Source: an uncultured Chloroflexota bacterium
GTDB taxonomy: Bacteria; Chloroflexota; Anaerolineae; Aggregatilineales; Phototrophicaceae
Direction of reading: 5' to 3'
Assembly (NCBI GenBank): GCA_937870805.1
Contig: CALMZT010000862.1
Coordinates: 1-6,476 of the forward strand
Length of the DNA: 6,476 nt
Positions 1 to 6,145 of this stretch are shown here, in pieces; position 1 is the first letter of the stretch, and each line of letters starts with the position of its first letter. Both the position numbers and the translations under genes were made by a program. The notes beneath the pieces are model-generated. The model worked only from the letters and a program-made list of their open reading frames with translations, ran no database searches and was not told where the DNA came from.

Positions 1-2
1 TG

Positions 3-122
3 TTAGGCACTGTTTTATTCATGGTCTTAGGTCGCATCGTTTTGTGGGTGATGCCTGTATTGATCGGATTTATCCTACTGCTCAGTACACCAGATATTCA
101 TACTCAGGAAATAATTGAATAG
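3..122 (+). CDS. C-terminal fragment of a membrane protein (5' end outside window)
   Basis: This is an open frame of 39 codons from the left edge to a TAG stop at 120-122. The visible peptide begins LGTVLFMVLGRIVLWVMP and continues through a second hydrophobic run (VLIGFILLL) into a short polar tail ending HTQEIIE. It looks like the last one or two membrane segments of an integral membrane protein with a short C-terminal tail. No family can be recognised from so little sequence. It converges on the iol operon, and its stop codon lies inside the left arm of the hairpin at 120-144. The frame is open to the window edge, so the start lies outside. Coding status is supported only by the open frame, the hydrophobic pattern and the hairpin placement, so a chance frame cannot be excluded. 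Confidence 0.45.
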   Translation, partial: LGTVLFMVLGRIVLWVMPVLIGFILLLSTPDIHTQEIIE

Positions 123-144
123 AGGGAGGTAACTTCTCCCTCTA
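120..144 (-). terminator. Hairpin at the end of the iol operon, possibly serving both convergent genes
   Basis: A perfect 9-bp inverted repeat (TAGAGGGAG at 120-128, CTCCCTCTA at 136-144) has a 7-base loop. It lies 7 bases beyond the iolG stop codon. Read on the minus strand, the stem is followed by a T-rich stretch (TTCAATTATTT, 119-109) but not a clean T run. On the plus strand no T run follows. It is therefore best read as a terminator or 3'-end stabilising hairpin of the iol transcript. It may also cap the convergent membrane-protein transcript, whose TAG stop forms part of the stem. Confidence 0.6.
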
Positions 145-151
145 CGCACAT

Positions 152-1162
152 CTAACTTATCTCACTGATCTTCACAGGGCGGTTCTCACGGTAAGACTTT
201 GCAGCAGCCAAACCGATCACCACCGGAATGCGCCCATCGATACCGACGACTGGCGGTTGTTCATCGGTCTCAACTGCCTGTACAAACGCCTTCATTTCGA
301 TGATATACGACTCGGAGTAACGCTCAAGGAAGAAATGCAGTGGTAGTGTATGGTGGACACCGCTTGCATCGCTGATTACAGTACGATTCGGTGTATTGTT
401 TTCTGCGGCAATCGAGCCTTTTGAACCGAACACTTCCACCCGTTGATCGTAGCCATACGCCGCTTTGCGGCTGTTGTCGATCACGCCGATTGTACCATTG
501 GCAAAGCGCAGCGTTGTTACCGCTGTATCAATGTCACCAGCCTCACCAATCGCAGGATCTACGCGCACAGCACCCGCCGCAAAGACTTCTTCCACGTCAC
601 TGCCGATGAGAAAACGCGCCATGTCAAAGTCATGGATGGTCATGTCAAGGAAAATACCGCCAGATACTTTGATGTAGGAGACTGGCGGCGGCGCAGGATC
701 GCGGCTCGTAATCCGCAAGATATGGGGGTCGCCAATCGAACCCGACTGCACCACTTCCCGCACATGGCTGAAGTTGGGATCAAAGCGGCGATTGAAACCG
801 ATTTGCAGCGTCACGCCTGCTTTTTCGACGGCATTGAGCGCTTCATCGATACGCTTCAGATCAAAATCGATAGGTTTCTCACAGAAAATATGCTTGCCTG
901 CCTGTGCCGCCTCAACAATCATCTGTGAATGCGTATCCGTTGCCGAGCAAATTGCAACAGCTTGAATTTTGGGGTTTGCGAGAATGTCACGGTACTTTCC
1001 GGTGGCGATAGGAATGTGGAGGCGCGCTGCGGTTTCTTGGGCGGCGCTTTCAACCACATCGGCAATCGCCATCAGTTGCACATTGGGAATGCGGGTTGCG
1101 AGGTTTTCTGCGTGCAGCTTGCCAATACGCCCCGCGCCAATAACACCAATTGAAATCGTCAT
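152..1162 (-). CDS. iolG: myo-inositol 2-dehydrogenase (Gfo/Idh/MocA family)
   Basis: The 336-residue protein is of normal family length and is predicted to be a cytoplasmic NAD-dependent oxidoreductase (EC 1.1.1.18) that oxidises myo-inositol to 2-keto-myo-inositol, the first step of inositol breakdown. The N-terminal Rossmann fold shows GVIGAGRIG at 6-14 and an acidic residue D35 after the second strand, which fits NAD preference. The family EKP motif is at 95-97. The C-terminal half contains SGGIFLDMTIHDFDMARFL at 167-185. K96, D173 and H177 correspond to the Lys/Asp/His catalytic set known in characterised inositol dehydrogenases. The ATG start has an SD (AGAGG, 1168-1172) five bases upstream. 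It is the last gene of the operon, 13 bases after iolE. A closely related Gfo/Idh/MocA activity, such as scyllo-inositol dehydrogenase, is possible, but adjacency to iolE and iolD favours IolG. Confidence 0.93.
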   Translation of the reverse strand: MTISIGVIGAGRIGKLHAENLATRIPNVQLMAIADVVESAAQETAARLHIPIATGKYRDILANPKIQAVAICSATDTHSQMIVEAAQAGKHIFCEKPIDFDLKRIDEALNAVEKAGVTLQIGFNRRFDPNFSHVREVVQSGSIGDPHILRITSRDPAPPPVSYIKVSGGIFLDMTIHDFDMARFLIGSDVEEVFAAGAVRVDPAIGEAGDIDTAVTTLRFANGTIGVIDNSRKAAYGYDQRVEVFGSKGSIAAENNTPNRTVISDASGVHHTLPLHFFLERYSESYIIEMKAFVQAVETDEQPPVVGIDGRIPVVIGLAAAKSYRENRPVKISEIS

Positions 1163-1167
1163 AAATA

Positions 1168-1172
1168 CCTCT
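1168..1172 (-). promoter_or_regulatory. Shine-Dalgarno site of iolG
   Basis: AGAGG (within AAGAGGT) lies five bases before the iolG ATG, in the 13-base gap after the iolE stop codon. iolG therefore has its own ribosome site although it is almost certainly co-transcribed with iolE. Confidence 0.75.
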
Positions 1173-1175
1173 TGC

Positions 1176-2072
1176 TTATAATCCTAGCTGGCGTAGATAT
1201 TCACGGTTGCGGGCAGCACTGCGTTTGGGCGCTTCGAGGTCGCCGGTGAGTACATCTTGTTCGACAATTGCCCAACCATCATAACCAAGAGCTTCCACTT
1301 CGCGGATAATGCCAGGAAAATCGACATCGCCATGCCCTAGCTCACAGAATACGCCCTCTCTGGTCGCCTGGAAATAGTCCAGTTTTTGTTCGATACAGCG
1401 GGCGCGAATATTGGGATCACAGTCCTTAAAATGCAGGTAGCGCACACGCTCGCCATATTCTTTGACACATTGCAAGGCATCCCCGCCAGCATAGTGCCAA
1501 TGACCTGTATCTAAGCACAGCCCAACAAGATCATAATCTACCCGATCCATCAGATTGCGTGTTTCTTCTGGCGTCTCTACATAACCAGAACAGTGATGGT
1601 GGAATGTCACCTTAAGCCCCAGCTCATCATAAATCTTGCGCGCCACACGGTTAACCCCCGCCGCATAAACATCCCACTGCTCAGGGGTCAAATACGAGCC
1701 AGTTCTTTGTCCCGCGCGCTGCACTAGCTCCGGCATCTTGCCGCTTTCATCTGCGAGGACAATACACACCGCGCCAAGTGCCGCCAGCAGTTTGCCCACC
1801 TTCATCCCATGGGCTTCTGCATCTTCAATTGATTTCGCGTCCGCAAAATTGACAGGCACATACGACGACAGCAATTGTAGATTGCGTTTTTCCAGTTCGT
1901 GGCGCAGCACATCAGGGTCAGTCGGCAAATACTGCCAGGGACCCAACTCTATCCCTGTATATCCTGTTTCAGCAATTTCATCCAACACGCGCGTATAGGG
2001 ATATTTCGGCGCAATTTCCTTAAACTCATAGATGCCCCATGAAACCGGAGCATTAGCAATTCGAATCGGCAT
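1176..2072 (-). CDS. iolE: Inosose dehydratase (2-keto-myo-inositol dehydratase)
   Basis: The 298-residue TIM-barrel protein of the xylose isomerase-like/AP endonuclease 2 superfamily is predicted to dehydrate 2-keto-myo-inositol to 3D-(3,5/4)-trihydroxycyclohexane-1,2-dione (EC 4.2.1.44) in the cytoplasm. IolE-type signatures are IRIANAPVSWG at 3-13, GIELGPW at 40-46, HHHCSGYVET at 158-167, LDTGHWHYAGGD at 187-198, HFKD at 214-217, FCELGHGDVDF at 242-252 and VEQDV at 270-274. Acidic and His residues in these motifs (E42, D188, H191, H214, E244, E271) are candidate metal or substrate ligands by family analogy. The frame stays open seven codons further to a TTG at 2093. The ATG at 2072 is preferred because AAGGA sits seven bases upstream and the protein then starts like its relatives. 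It follows iolD by 24 bases and precedes iolG by 13, so it is the middle gene of the operon. Confidence 0.92.
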   Translation of the reverse strand: MPIRIANAPVSWGIYEFKEIAPKYPYTRVLDEIAETGYTGIELGPWQYLPTDPDVLRHELEKRNLQLLSSYVPVNFADAKSIEDAEAHGMKVGKLLAALGAVCIVLADESGKMPELVQRAGQRTGSYLTPEQWDVYAAGVNRVARKIYDELGLKVTFHHHCSGYVETPEETRNLMDRVDYDLVGLCLDTGHWHYAGGDALQCVKEYGERVRYLHFKDCDPNIRARCIEQKLDYFQATREGVFCELGHGDVDFPGIIREVEALGYDGWAIVEQDVLTGDLEAPKRSAARNREYLRQLGL

Positions 2073-2079
2073 AATTTTG

Positions 2080-2084
2080 TCCTT
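2080..2084 (-). promoter_or_regulatory. Shine-Dalgarno site that fixes the iolE start
   Basis: AAGGA is spaced seven bases before the ATG at 2072. The alternative TTG start (2091-2093) lies upstream of this SD, and an SD for that TTG is not apparent. This argues for the ATG and a 298-residue product. Confidence 0.75.
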
Positions 2085-2096
2085 CAGCGTCAATGA

Positions 2097-3959
2097 TTAG
2101 AGAAAATAACGTTCTTTTTGCTTGGAGACTTCAAATTCACGGCGGGCACGCTCCACGTCCGGGTTTTCAGATACCTCAGCAACGGCGACATCCCACCATG
2201 ATTCATAGCTCCCCACACGCTGACGGCGATCCGTTTCCACCACGATGCAAACGGTGCGTTCAATGTTTTTCACCTGCGTCAGCGCATTGGCAAGTTCATC
2301 ACGGTTTGCCGCGCGTATCACATGCGCGCCGAGACTTGCCGCATTCGCTGTGTAGTCAATCGGCAGCACTTCACCATCAAGCTGTCCCGAGTCGGTGCGA
2401 TAGCGATATTTTGTGCCGAAACCATCACTGCCAACAGCCTTCGATAAGCCGCCAATACTGGCATAGCCATGATTATCGACCAGCACAATTATCAGCTTGA
2501 TACCCTCTTGTATGGCAGTAACAATCTCAGACGACATCATCAGATAGGAAGCATCGCCTACCATGACATACACATCACGTTCCGGTGCTGCCATCTTGAC
2601 GCCTAAGCCACCCGCGATTTCATAGCCCATCGTCGAAAACCCATACTCAAGGTGGTAGCCTTTTGGATTACGTGTGCGCCACAATTTATGCAGATCACCC
2701 GGCATACTCCCCGCCGCACACAGCACCACGTCTTCGGGATTGGAGAGGGTATTGACCGCCCCAATCACCTCACCTTGACTGATTAACGGTCCGTGCTCAA
2801 GGTTATAGATACGCTCCACTTCTGCATCCCACTCTGCGTTATACTGACGTGCGCGCGCCTGATAATCTTCAGAAGTGTGATACCCCGCCAATGCTTCGCC
2901 TAGTTCTTTGAGTGTAGCACGCGCATCACCCACCAATGGCAGAGCGTTGTGCTTGTAGGCGTCAATCTCGGCAACATTGATGTTGATAAAATGTACATTA
3001 GAGTTCTGGAACGCGGTCTTGGATGCAACCGTAAAATCGCTGTAGCGCGTGCCAATACCAATCACAAGATCAGTTTCACGCGCTAGGGCATTTGCGCCGT
3101 GCGTACCAGTAACCCCGATTGCGCCTAAATTCAGAGGGTAATTGTATGGCAGCGCACCCTTCCCCGCTTGCGTTTCACCAACAGGTATTCCCGTTTGCTC
3201 GACAAATGCCCGCAGCGCTTCTGTCGCCTCGCTGTAATGCACGCCTCCGCCTGCCACAATCAACGGTTGTTTGCTGACGCGAATCCATTCAATGGCACGA
3301 TTCAACAATTCCTTATCGGGGCGATTGCGCGAGATATGCCATACACGCTTTTCAAAAAACGTTTCAGGATAATCAAACGCATGGGCTTGAATATCCTGTG
3401 GCAGTGATAAGGTTACTGCGCCAGTCTCAGCAGGAGAGGTCAGCACTCGCATCGCTTCAGGCAGCGACGTAATCAACTGTTCAGGGCGGTTGATACGATC
3501 CCAATAGCGCGACACAGGACGAAAGCAGTCATTCACCGAAACATCTTGTGAATGTTCCGATTCCAGTTGTTGCAGCACAGGAGCTTGAATACGCTCCGCG
3601 AAAATATCACCGGGCAGCAGCAGCACAGGCAGACGGTTGACCGTTGCGGCAGCTGCGCCTGTAATCATGTTGGTTGCACCAGGACCAATCGAACTTGTGC
3701 AAGCGAAGGTTTGCAAGCGATTTTTCATCTTGGCATAAGCAGCAGAGGTATGCACCATCGCCTGCTCGTTGCGTGCCTGATAGTAGCGAAATGTGTTCGC
3801 GTACTGCTGTAATGCCTGCCCTATCCCCGCAACATTGCCATGCCCAAAGATCCCCCAGCAGCCCGCAAAAAAAGGCTGCTGTTGACCATCACGTTCCACA
3901 TATTGATTTTGCAAAAATAAAATGAGGGCTTGCGCCATCGTCAGTCGTTTTTTAGCCAT
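2097..3959 (-). CDS. iolD: 3D-(3,5/4)-trihydroxycyclohexane-1,2-dione hydrolase (ThDP-dependent)
   Basis: The 620-residue protein has the usual length and full domain order of the thiamine-diphosphate enzyme family to which acetolactate synthase belongs. IolD (EC 3.7.1.22) opens the cyclitol ring of the IolE product to give 5-deoxy-glucuronate. The N-terminal pyrimidine-binding domain includes the IolD-like stretch GCWGIFGHGNVAGIGQAL (33-50), E65 in the position of the conserved ThDP-activating glutamate, and GPGATNMITGAAAATVNRLP (92-111). A central domain spans about 215-355. The C-terminal ThDP-binding domain carries the GDA...N motif: GDASYLMMSSEI starting at 468 and VDNHGYASIGG at 494-504. 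The ATG start is supported by AAGGA six bases upstream. It is the first gene of the minus-strand operon and is divergent from the MFS gene. Acetolactate synthase is less likely given the IolD-type N-terminus and the iolE/iolG partners. Confidence 0.94.
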   Translation of the reverse strand: MAKKRLTMAQALILFLQNQYVERDGQQQPFFAGCWGIFGHGNVAGIGQALQQYANTFRYYQARNEQAMVHTSAAYAKMKNRLQTFACTSSIGPGATNMITGAAAATVNRLPVLLLPGDIFAERIQAPVLQQLESEHSQDVSVNDCFRPVSRYWDRINRPEQLITSLPEAMRVLTSPAETGAVTLSLPQDIQAHAFDYPETFFEKRVWHISRNRPDKELLNRAIEWIRVSKQPLIVAGGGVHYSEATEALRAFVEQTGIPVGETQAGKGALPYNYPLNLGAIGVTGTHGANALARETDLVIGIGTRYSDFTVASKTAFQNSNVHFININVAEIDAYKHNALPLVGDARATLKELGEALAGYHTSEDYQARARQYNAEWDAEVERIYNLEHGPLISQGEVIGAVNTLSNPEDVVLCAAGSMPGDLHKLWRTRNPKGYHLEYGFSTMGYEIAGGLGVKMAAPERDVYVMVGDASYLMMSSEIVTAIQEGIKLIIVLVDNHGYASIGGLSKAVGSDGFGTKYRYRTDSGQLDGEVLPIDYTANAASLGAHVIRAANRDELANALTQVKNIERTVCIVVETDRRQRVGSYESWWDVAVAEVSENPDVERARREFEVSKQKERYFL

Positions 3960-3960
3960 A

Positions 3961-3974
3961 AGACTTCCTTGTCT
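3961..3974 (-). promoter_or_regulatory. iolD ribosome-binding site inside a small hairpin loop
   Basis: The iolD SD (AAGGAAG, 3964-3970) is six bases from the ATG counting from AAGGA. It is flanked by a 4-bp inverted repeat, so in mRNA the arms AGAC and GUCU could pair with AAGGAA in the loop. The SD confidently marks the start. The hairpin is short and may be coincidental. Confidence 0.6.
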
Positions 3975-4013
3975 AAGAATTTACCCCCTCATATCGCGGC
4001 AGCAGCACTTTGC

Positions 4014-4048
4014 ATTATTTTCTACGCAATACTTTATCGCATTGTGAA
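4014..4048 (-). promoter_or_regulatory. Candidate promoter of the iolDEG operon
   Basis: On the minus strand TTCACA (4043-4048) matches a -35 box at five of six positions. It is followed after 18 bases by TAGAAA (4019-4024, four of six), with an overlapping alternative -10 AATAAT at 4014-4019 (five of six). Transcription would begin near 4007-4012 and leave a leader of roughly 50 bases. Neither -10 choice is strong, which would suit an activator-dependent promoter. The -35 box overlaps the CRP-like palindrome at 4042-4059. Confidence 0.4.
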
Positions 4049-4059
4049 CAAAGTCACCA
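4042..4059. promoter_or_regulatory. CRP-like operator in the divergent intergenic region
   Basis: TGTGA-N6-TCACC (4043-4058) matches the CRP consensus TGTGA-N6-TCACA at nine of ten defined positions. The flanking T and A extend the arms to six bases with one mismatch. The centre (4050.5) lies about 39-43 bases upstream of the inferred iolD start, close to the class II activator position, and about 50 bases upstream of the inferred MFS start. This fits a CRP/FNR-family regulator acting on the iol operon. The assignment rests on pattern match and position only. Confidence 0.4.
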
Positions 4060-4065
4060 GTTCCG

Positions 4066-4094
4066 TTTACGCTGCCCAGCGGATAGTGTATACT
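4066..4094 (+). promoter_or_regulatory. Candidate promoter of the MFS transporter gene
   Basis: The -35-like TTTACG (4066-4071, four of six) and the -10 TATACT (4089-4094, five of six) are separated by exactly 17 bases. This predicts a transcription start near 4101 and a leader of about 30 bases before the MFS ATG. It is the best plus-strand sigma-70-type promoter I can see in the gap. Confidence 0.5.
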
Positions 4095-4131
4095 TCACCT
4101 TACCCCAACAACCACATCTGAAAGTTATTGC

Positions 4132-5304
4132 ATGTCCACATTCGTTCGGGATCGCTTCACATGGCTTGCTTACCTCATGCTAGGCTACTATGCCTACATG
4201 CAAGCCACAATGGGTCCTTTCATGCCCTTTCTTAGTGCAGAACTCCGCCTCAATTATACGGAGGCAGGACTACACTTCAGCGCGTTCGCTTTAGGAATGA
4301 CGTTAGCAGGAATCAGCACTGATCGTTTGGCACAACGTTTTGGACGACGCATCATCTTCTGGCTCGGTGCCGCGGGGCTGGGCTTGTTCGCCGTTCTCCT
4401 GACACTGGGGCAAACGGCTTATATTACCATCGGCGCAACCTTTCTGCTTGCGTACACCGGTTCTTGGTTGCTCATCATGATTCAAGCCACGCTTGCTGAA
4501 AAACATGGCGCGAATCGTACCATTGCGCTCACCGAGTCCAATATCGTCGCCAGTGTCGGTGCTACGCTTGCGCCTGCGTTGATTGGTTTCGCAGCCTATC
4601 AGGGCTTTGGTTGGCGCGGCGCGCTCTATGCAGGAATGCTTTTCTGCATCGGTATGTTTATCGTTTTCCGCCAAGCTGCCTTTCCAACGAAAGCCGCCGA
4701 TGCGACTACACAAGCATTAGCGTCTGGAAAACTCCCCTCACGCTTCTGGATTTATTGGGTGATCGCTATTCTGACAGGTTCGATTGAATGGTCAGTCGTC
4801 TTCTGGTGCGCCGATTTTTTGGAAAAAGTCGTCGGTCTCACCAAAGCTGATGCCTCTACTGCCGTCAGCGCTTATTTTCTTGCCAATGTCATCGGGCGCA
4901 CAGTGGGCAGCCGCCTCGCGCGTTCTATGTCTACTGAAACCCTGCTGCTCAGTGCTGTAATCGTTTCCATGATTGGATTCCCCATCTTCTGGCTGGCTCC
5001 CAGTGCTGCCTTAAGTGTATTGGGGCTTTTTATTGCGGGTCTTGGAATCAGTAATCTCTTTCCCTTTGTCCTTGCCGCTGCTACGCGCAGCGCTCCAGAC
5101 CAAGCCAACACAGCAAGCGCGCGCATCTCGATGGCGATGGGTATCTCCAGCCTTGTGACGCCACAAATTCTCGCACTCGTCGCTGACCAAATCGGTATTC
5201 AGCGCGCCTATACCATTGTGGCGATCCTGCTCATTATCGTTTTAGGCGTTGTTTTCATGACAAACCGTATGACACAACAGAAACCCGCTGAAGTTTCTGT
5301 TTAA
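4132..5304 (+). CDS. MFS transporter, candidate inositol/polyol uptake protein
   Basis: The 390-residue protein has about 12 hydrophobic segments in two six-helix halves, separated by a polar loop around 181-204, typical of the major facilitator superfamily in the inner membrane. The loop after helix 2 carries the MFS signature as GISTDRLAQRFGRR (60-73), with D64, G71 and the Arg residues conserved. An acidic residue (E219) lies within helix 7, next to W220. The short N-terminus and small central loop suggest the general MFS_1 group rather than the longer sugar-porter family of IolT-type inositol transporters. Transcription away from iolD across a shared 172-bp regulatory region suggests uptake of the iol substrate, but this is inference from context and efflux cannot be excluded. 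The ATG has only a weak SD (GAAAG, seven bases upstream). It converges on the SDR gene with a 12-base gap. Confidence 0.85.
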   Translation: MSTFVRDRFTWLAYLMLGYYAYMQATMGPFMPFLSAELRLNYTEAGLHFSAFALGMTLAGISTDRLAQRFGRRIIFWLGAAGLGLFAVLLTLGQTAYITIGATFLLAYTGSWLLIMIQATLAEKHGANRTIALTESNIVASVGATLAPALIGFAAYQGFGWRGALYAGMLFCIGMFIVFRQAAFPTKAADATTQALASGKLPSRFWIYWVIAILTGSIEWSVVFWCADFLEKVVGLTKADASTAVSAYFLANVIGRTVGSRLARSMSTETLLLSAVIVSMIGFPIFWLAPSAALSVLGLFIAGLGISNLFPFVLAAATRSAPDQANTASARISMAMGISSLVTPQILALVADQIGIQRAYTIVAILLIIVLGVVFMTNRMTQQKPAEVSV

Positions 5305-5312
5305 TGCGCTGC

Positions 5313-5332
5313 TCAGTTAAGAATCAAACTGA
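5313..5332. terminator. Weak hairpin at the MFS/SDR convergent junction
   Basis: A 6-bp inverted repeat, TCAGTT (5313-5318) and AACTGA (5327-5332), encloses an 8-base loop and overlaps the SDR stop codon. It lies nine bases after the MFS stop. It is AT-rich, with no proper T run on either side, so it is at best a weak transcript end. No better terminator is visible between these convergent genes. Confidence 0.2.
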
Positions 5333-6078
5333 AATAGTGAACAGCCACCATCAAGCAGCAGGATGGTGCCCGTCATGTAAGCTGTTTGCGGCGATGCAAG
5401 GTACACAACTGCTTGTGCGATCTCGACAGGCGTACCCGGCTCACCCAGCGGAATGACCTTTGCCACCCGTGCAGCATACTGAGGTTCTTCGACCAACTGT
5501 CGTCCTGCTAACCCCGCCTTGACGATGCCCGGCGCAATGGCGTTTACCCGGATTCCGTAGCGCGCTAACTCCCGCGCCATGCTGCGCGTCAGCATATCGA
5601 CCCCTGCTTTGCTAACAATATAAGACGAGATTTCGGGCCAGGGGATACTCCCTACCCAGCTACTCGTGAGGATAATGCGCCCCTGCGTTTTGTCGGCAAC
5701 CATTTTTCGTGCCGCTGCTTGGCACACATTAAAGCAGCCTGTTAAGTTGATGTCGAGATGTTTCTGCCAATTTTCTTGTGTAACCTCTAGAAACGGAGAT
5801 GACTCGACAATCCCCGCATTGGAACACACAATGTCCAAGCGCTCCAGCGCTGCAATACCTTTATCGACGGCGGACCTATCTCGTACATCAATCTGTCGAT
5901 AGGTCACTGTGCTGCTCTCAGCGAGCACACGTTCAATCTGTGGTGTCGCTTCCGCTTCAGGCTTCACATCCCACATCACAATCAATGCGCCCTCACGCGC
6001 AAGCTGTACTGCCATCTCGTTCCCCAGATCCCCTGCTGAGCCAGTGATTAATGCAACCTGTCCCTGTAAAACGCCCAT
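5317..6078 (-). CDS. Short-chain dehydrogenase/reductase (SDR), substrate unknown
   Basis: The 253-residue classical SDR is of standard length and is predicted to be a cytoplasmic NAD(P)-dependent alcohol/ketone oxidoreductase. The nucleotide-binding turn reads TGSAGDLG (12-19), where Asp17 replaces the middle glycine of the usual TGxxxGxG. D37 after the second strand favours NAD over NADP. SNAG is at 86-89. The catalytic set N111, S140, Y153 and K157 (YxxxK) is intact, and the C-terminus has the common TGTILLLDGG ending. The ATG at 6078 is chosen because GAGGT lies five bases upstream. An in-frame GTG at 6090 overlaps that SD and is unlikely. The neighbouring iol operon hints at a polyol, cyclitol or sugar substrate, but many SDRs look alike and the gene is not in the iol transcript. 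It follows an intrinsic terminator by only 17 bases. Confidence 0.88.
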   Translation of the reverse strand: MGVLQGQVALITGSAGDLGNEMAVQLAREGALIVMWDVKPEAEATPQIERVLAESSTVTYRQIDVRDRSAVDKGIAALERLDIVCSNAGIVESSPFLEVTQENWQKHLDINLTGCFNVCQAAARKMVADKTQGRIILTSSWVGSIPWPEISSYIVSKAGVDMLTRSMARELARYGIRVNAIAPGIVKAGLAGRQLVEEPQYAARVAKVIPLGEPGTPVEIAQAVVYLASPQTAYMTGTILLLDGGCSLFQFDS

Positions 6079-6083
6079 AATTA

Positions 6084-6088
6084 ACCTC
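6084..6088 (-). promoter_or_regulatory. Shine-Dalgarno site that fixes the SDR start
   Basis: GAGGT is five bases before the ATG at 6078. The upstream in-frame GTG (6088-6090) overlaps this SD and is preceded only by an AT-rich run, so translation from the ATG is favoured. Confidence 0.75.
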
Positions 6089-6095
6089 ACAAATT

Positions 6096-6124
6096 AAAAA
6101 GGGGCATCTTGATTGGAATGCCCC
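6096..6124 (-). terminator. Intrinsic terminator of the right-hand partial gene
   Basis: On the minus strand a perfect 7-bp GC-rich stem (GGGGCAT, 6124-6118; ATGCCCC, 6107-6101) with a 10-base loop is followed directly by five Ts (6100-6096) and further AT-rich sequence. This is a textbook rho-independent terminator, starting about 20 bases after the stop of the gene ending at 6146. The plus strand also shows Cs then a T run (CCCCCGTTTTT), so it could work in both directions. Confidence 0.85.
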
Positions 6125-6145
6125 CGTTTTTGAAACTTCGATCTC

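Noticed and set aside
443..928. A 161-codon open frame on the plus strand
   Set aside because: It lies entirely antisense to iolG, whose motifs are unambiguous. The translation is rich in Arg, His and Cys with no recognisable domain, as expected for a shadow frame.
2093..2500. A 135-codon plus-strand frame opposite the 3' end of iolD
   Set aside because: It is antisense to the conserved ThDP-binding domain of iolD. The translation is Pro/His/Ser/Gln-rich and low in hydrophobic order, with no SD worth noting.
4042..4051. TTGTGAACAA considered as a separate LacI- or IolR-type operator
   Set aside because: The arms are only four bases and it lacks the central CG typical of LacI-family sites. 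The same bases are better explained as half of the longer TGTGA-N6-TCACC palindrome.
3930..4121. A 63-codon plus-strand frame in the divergent intergenic region, with a hydrophobic stretch that could suggest a small membrane peptide
   Set aside because: It begins within the iolD coding region and runs through the predicted promoters and the CRP-like site. No convincing SD was seen, so the regulatory reading explains the sequence better.
4303..4713. A 136-codon minus-strand frame inside the MFS gene
   Set aside because: It is antisense to clear membrane segments and the MFS signature, and the peptide is highly charged without a fold pattern, so it is a shadow.
5294..5334. A larger imperfect inverted repeat (TTTCTGTTT with AAACTGAAA) spanning the MFS/SDR junction
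   Set aside because: It is AT-rich with a 23-base loop and a mismatch in the middle of the stem. It competes with the smaller 6-bp hairpin and shows no terminator tail.
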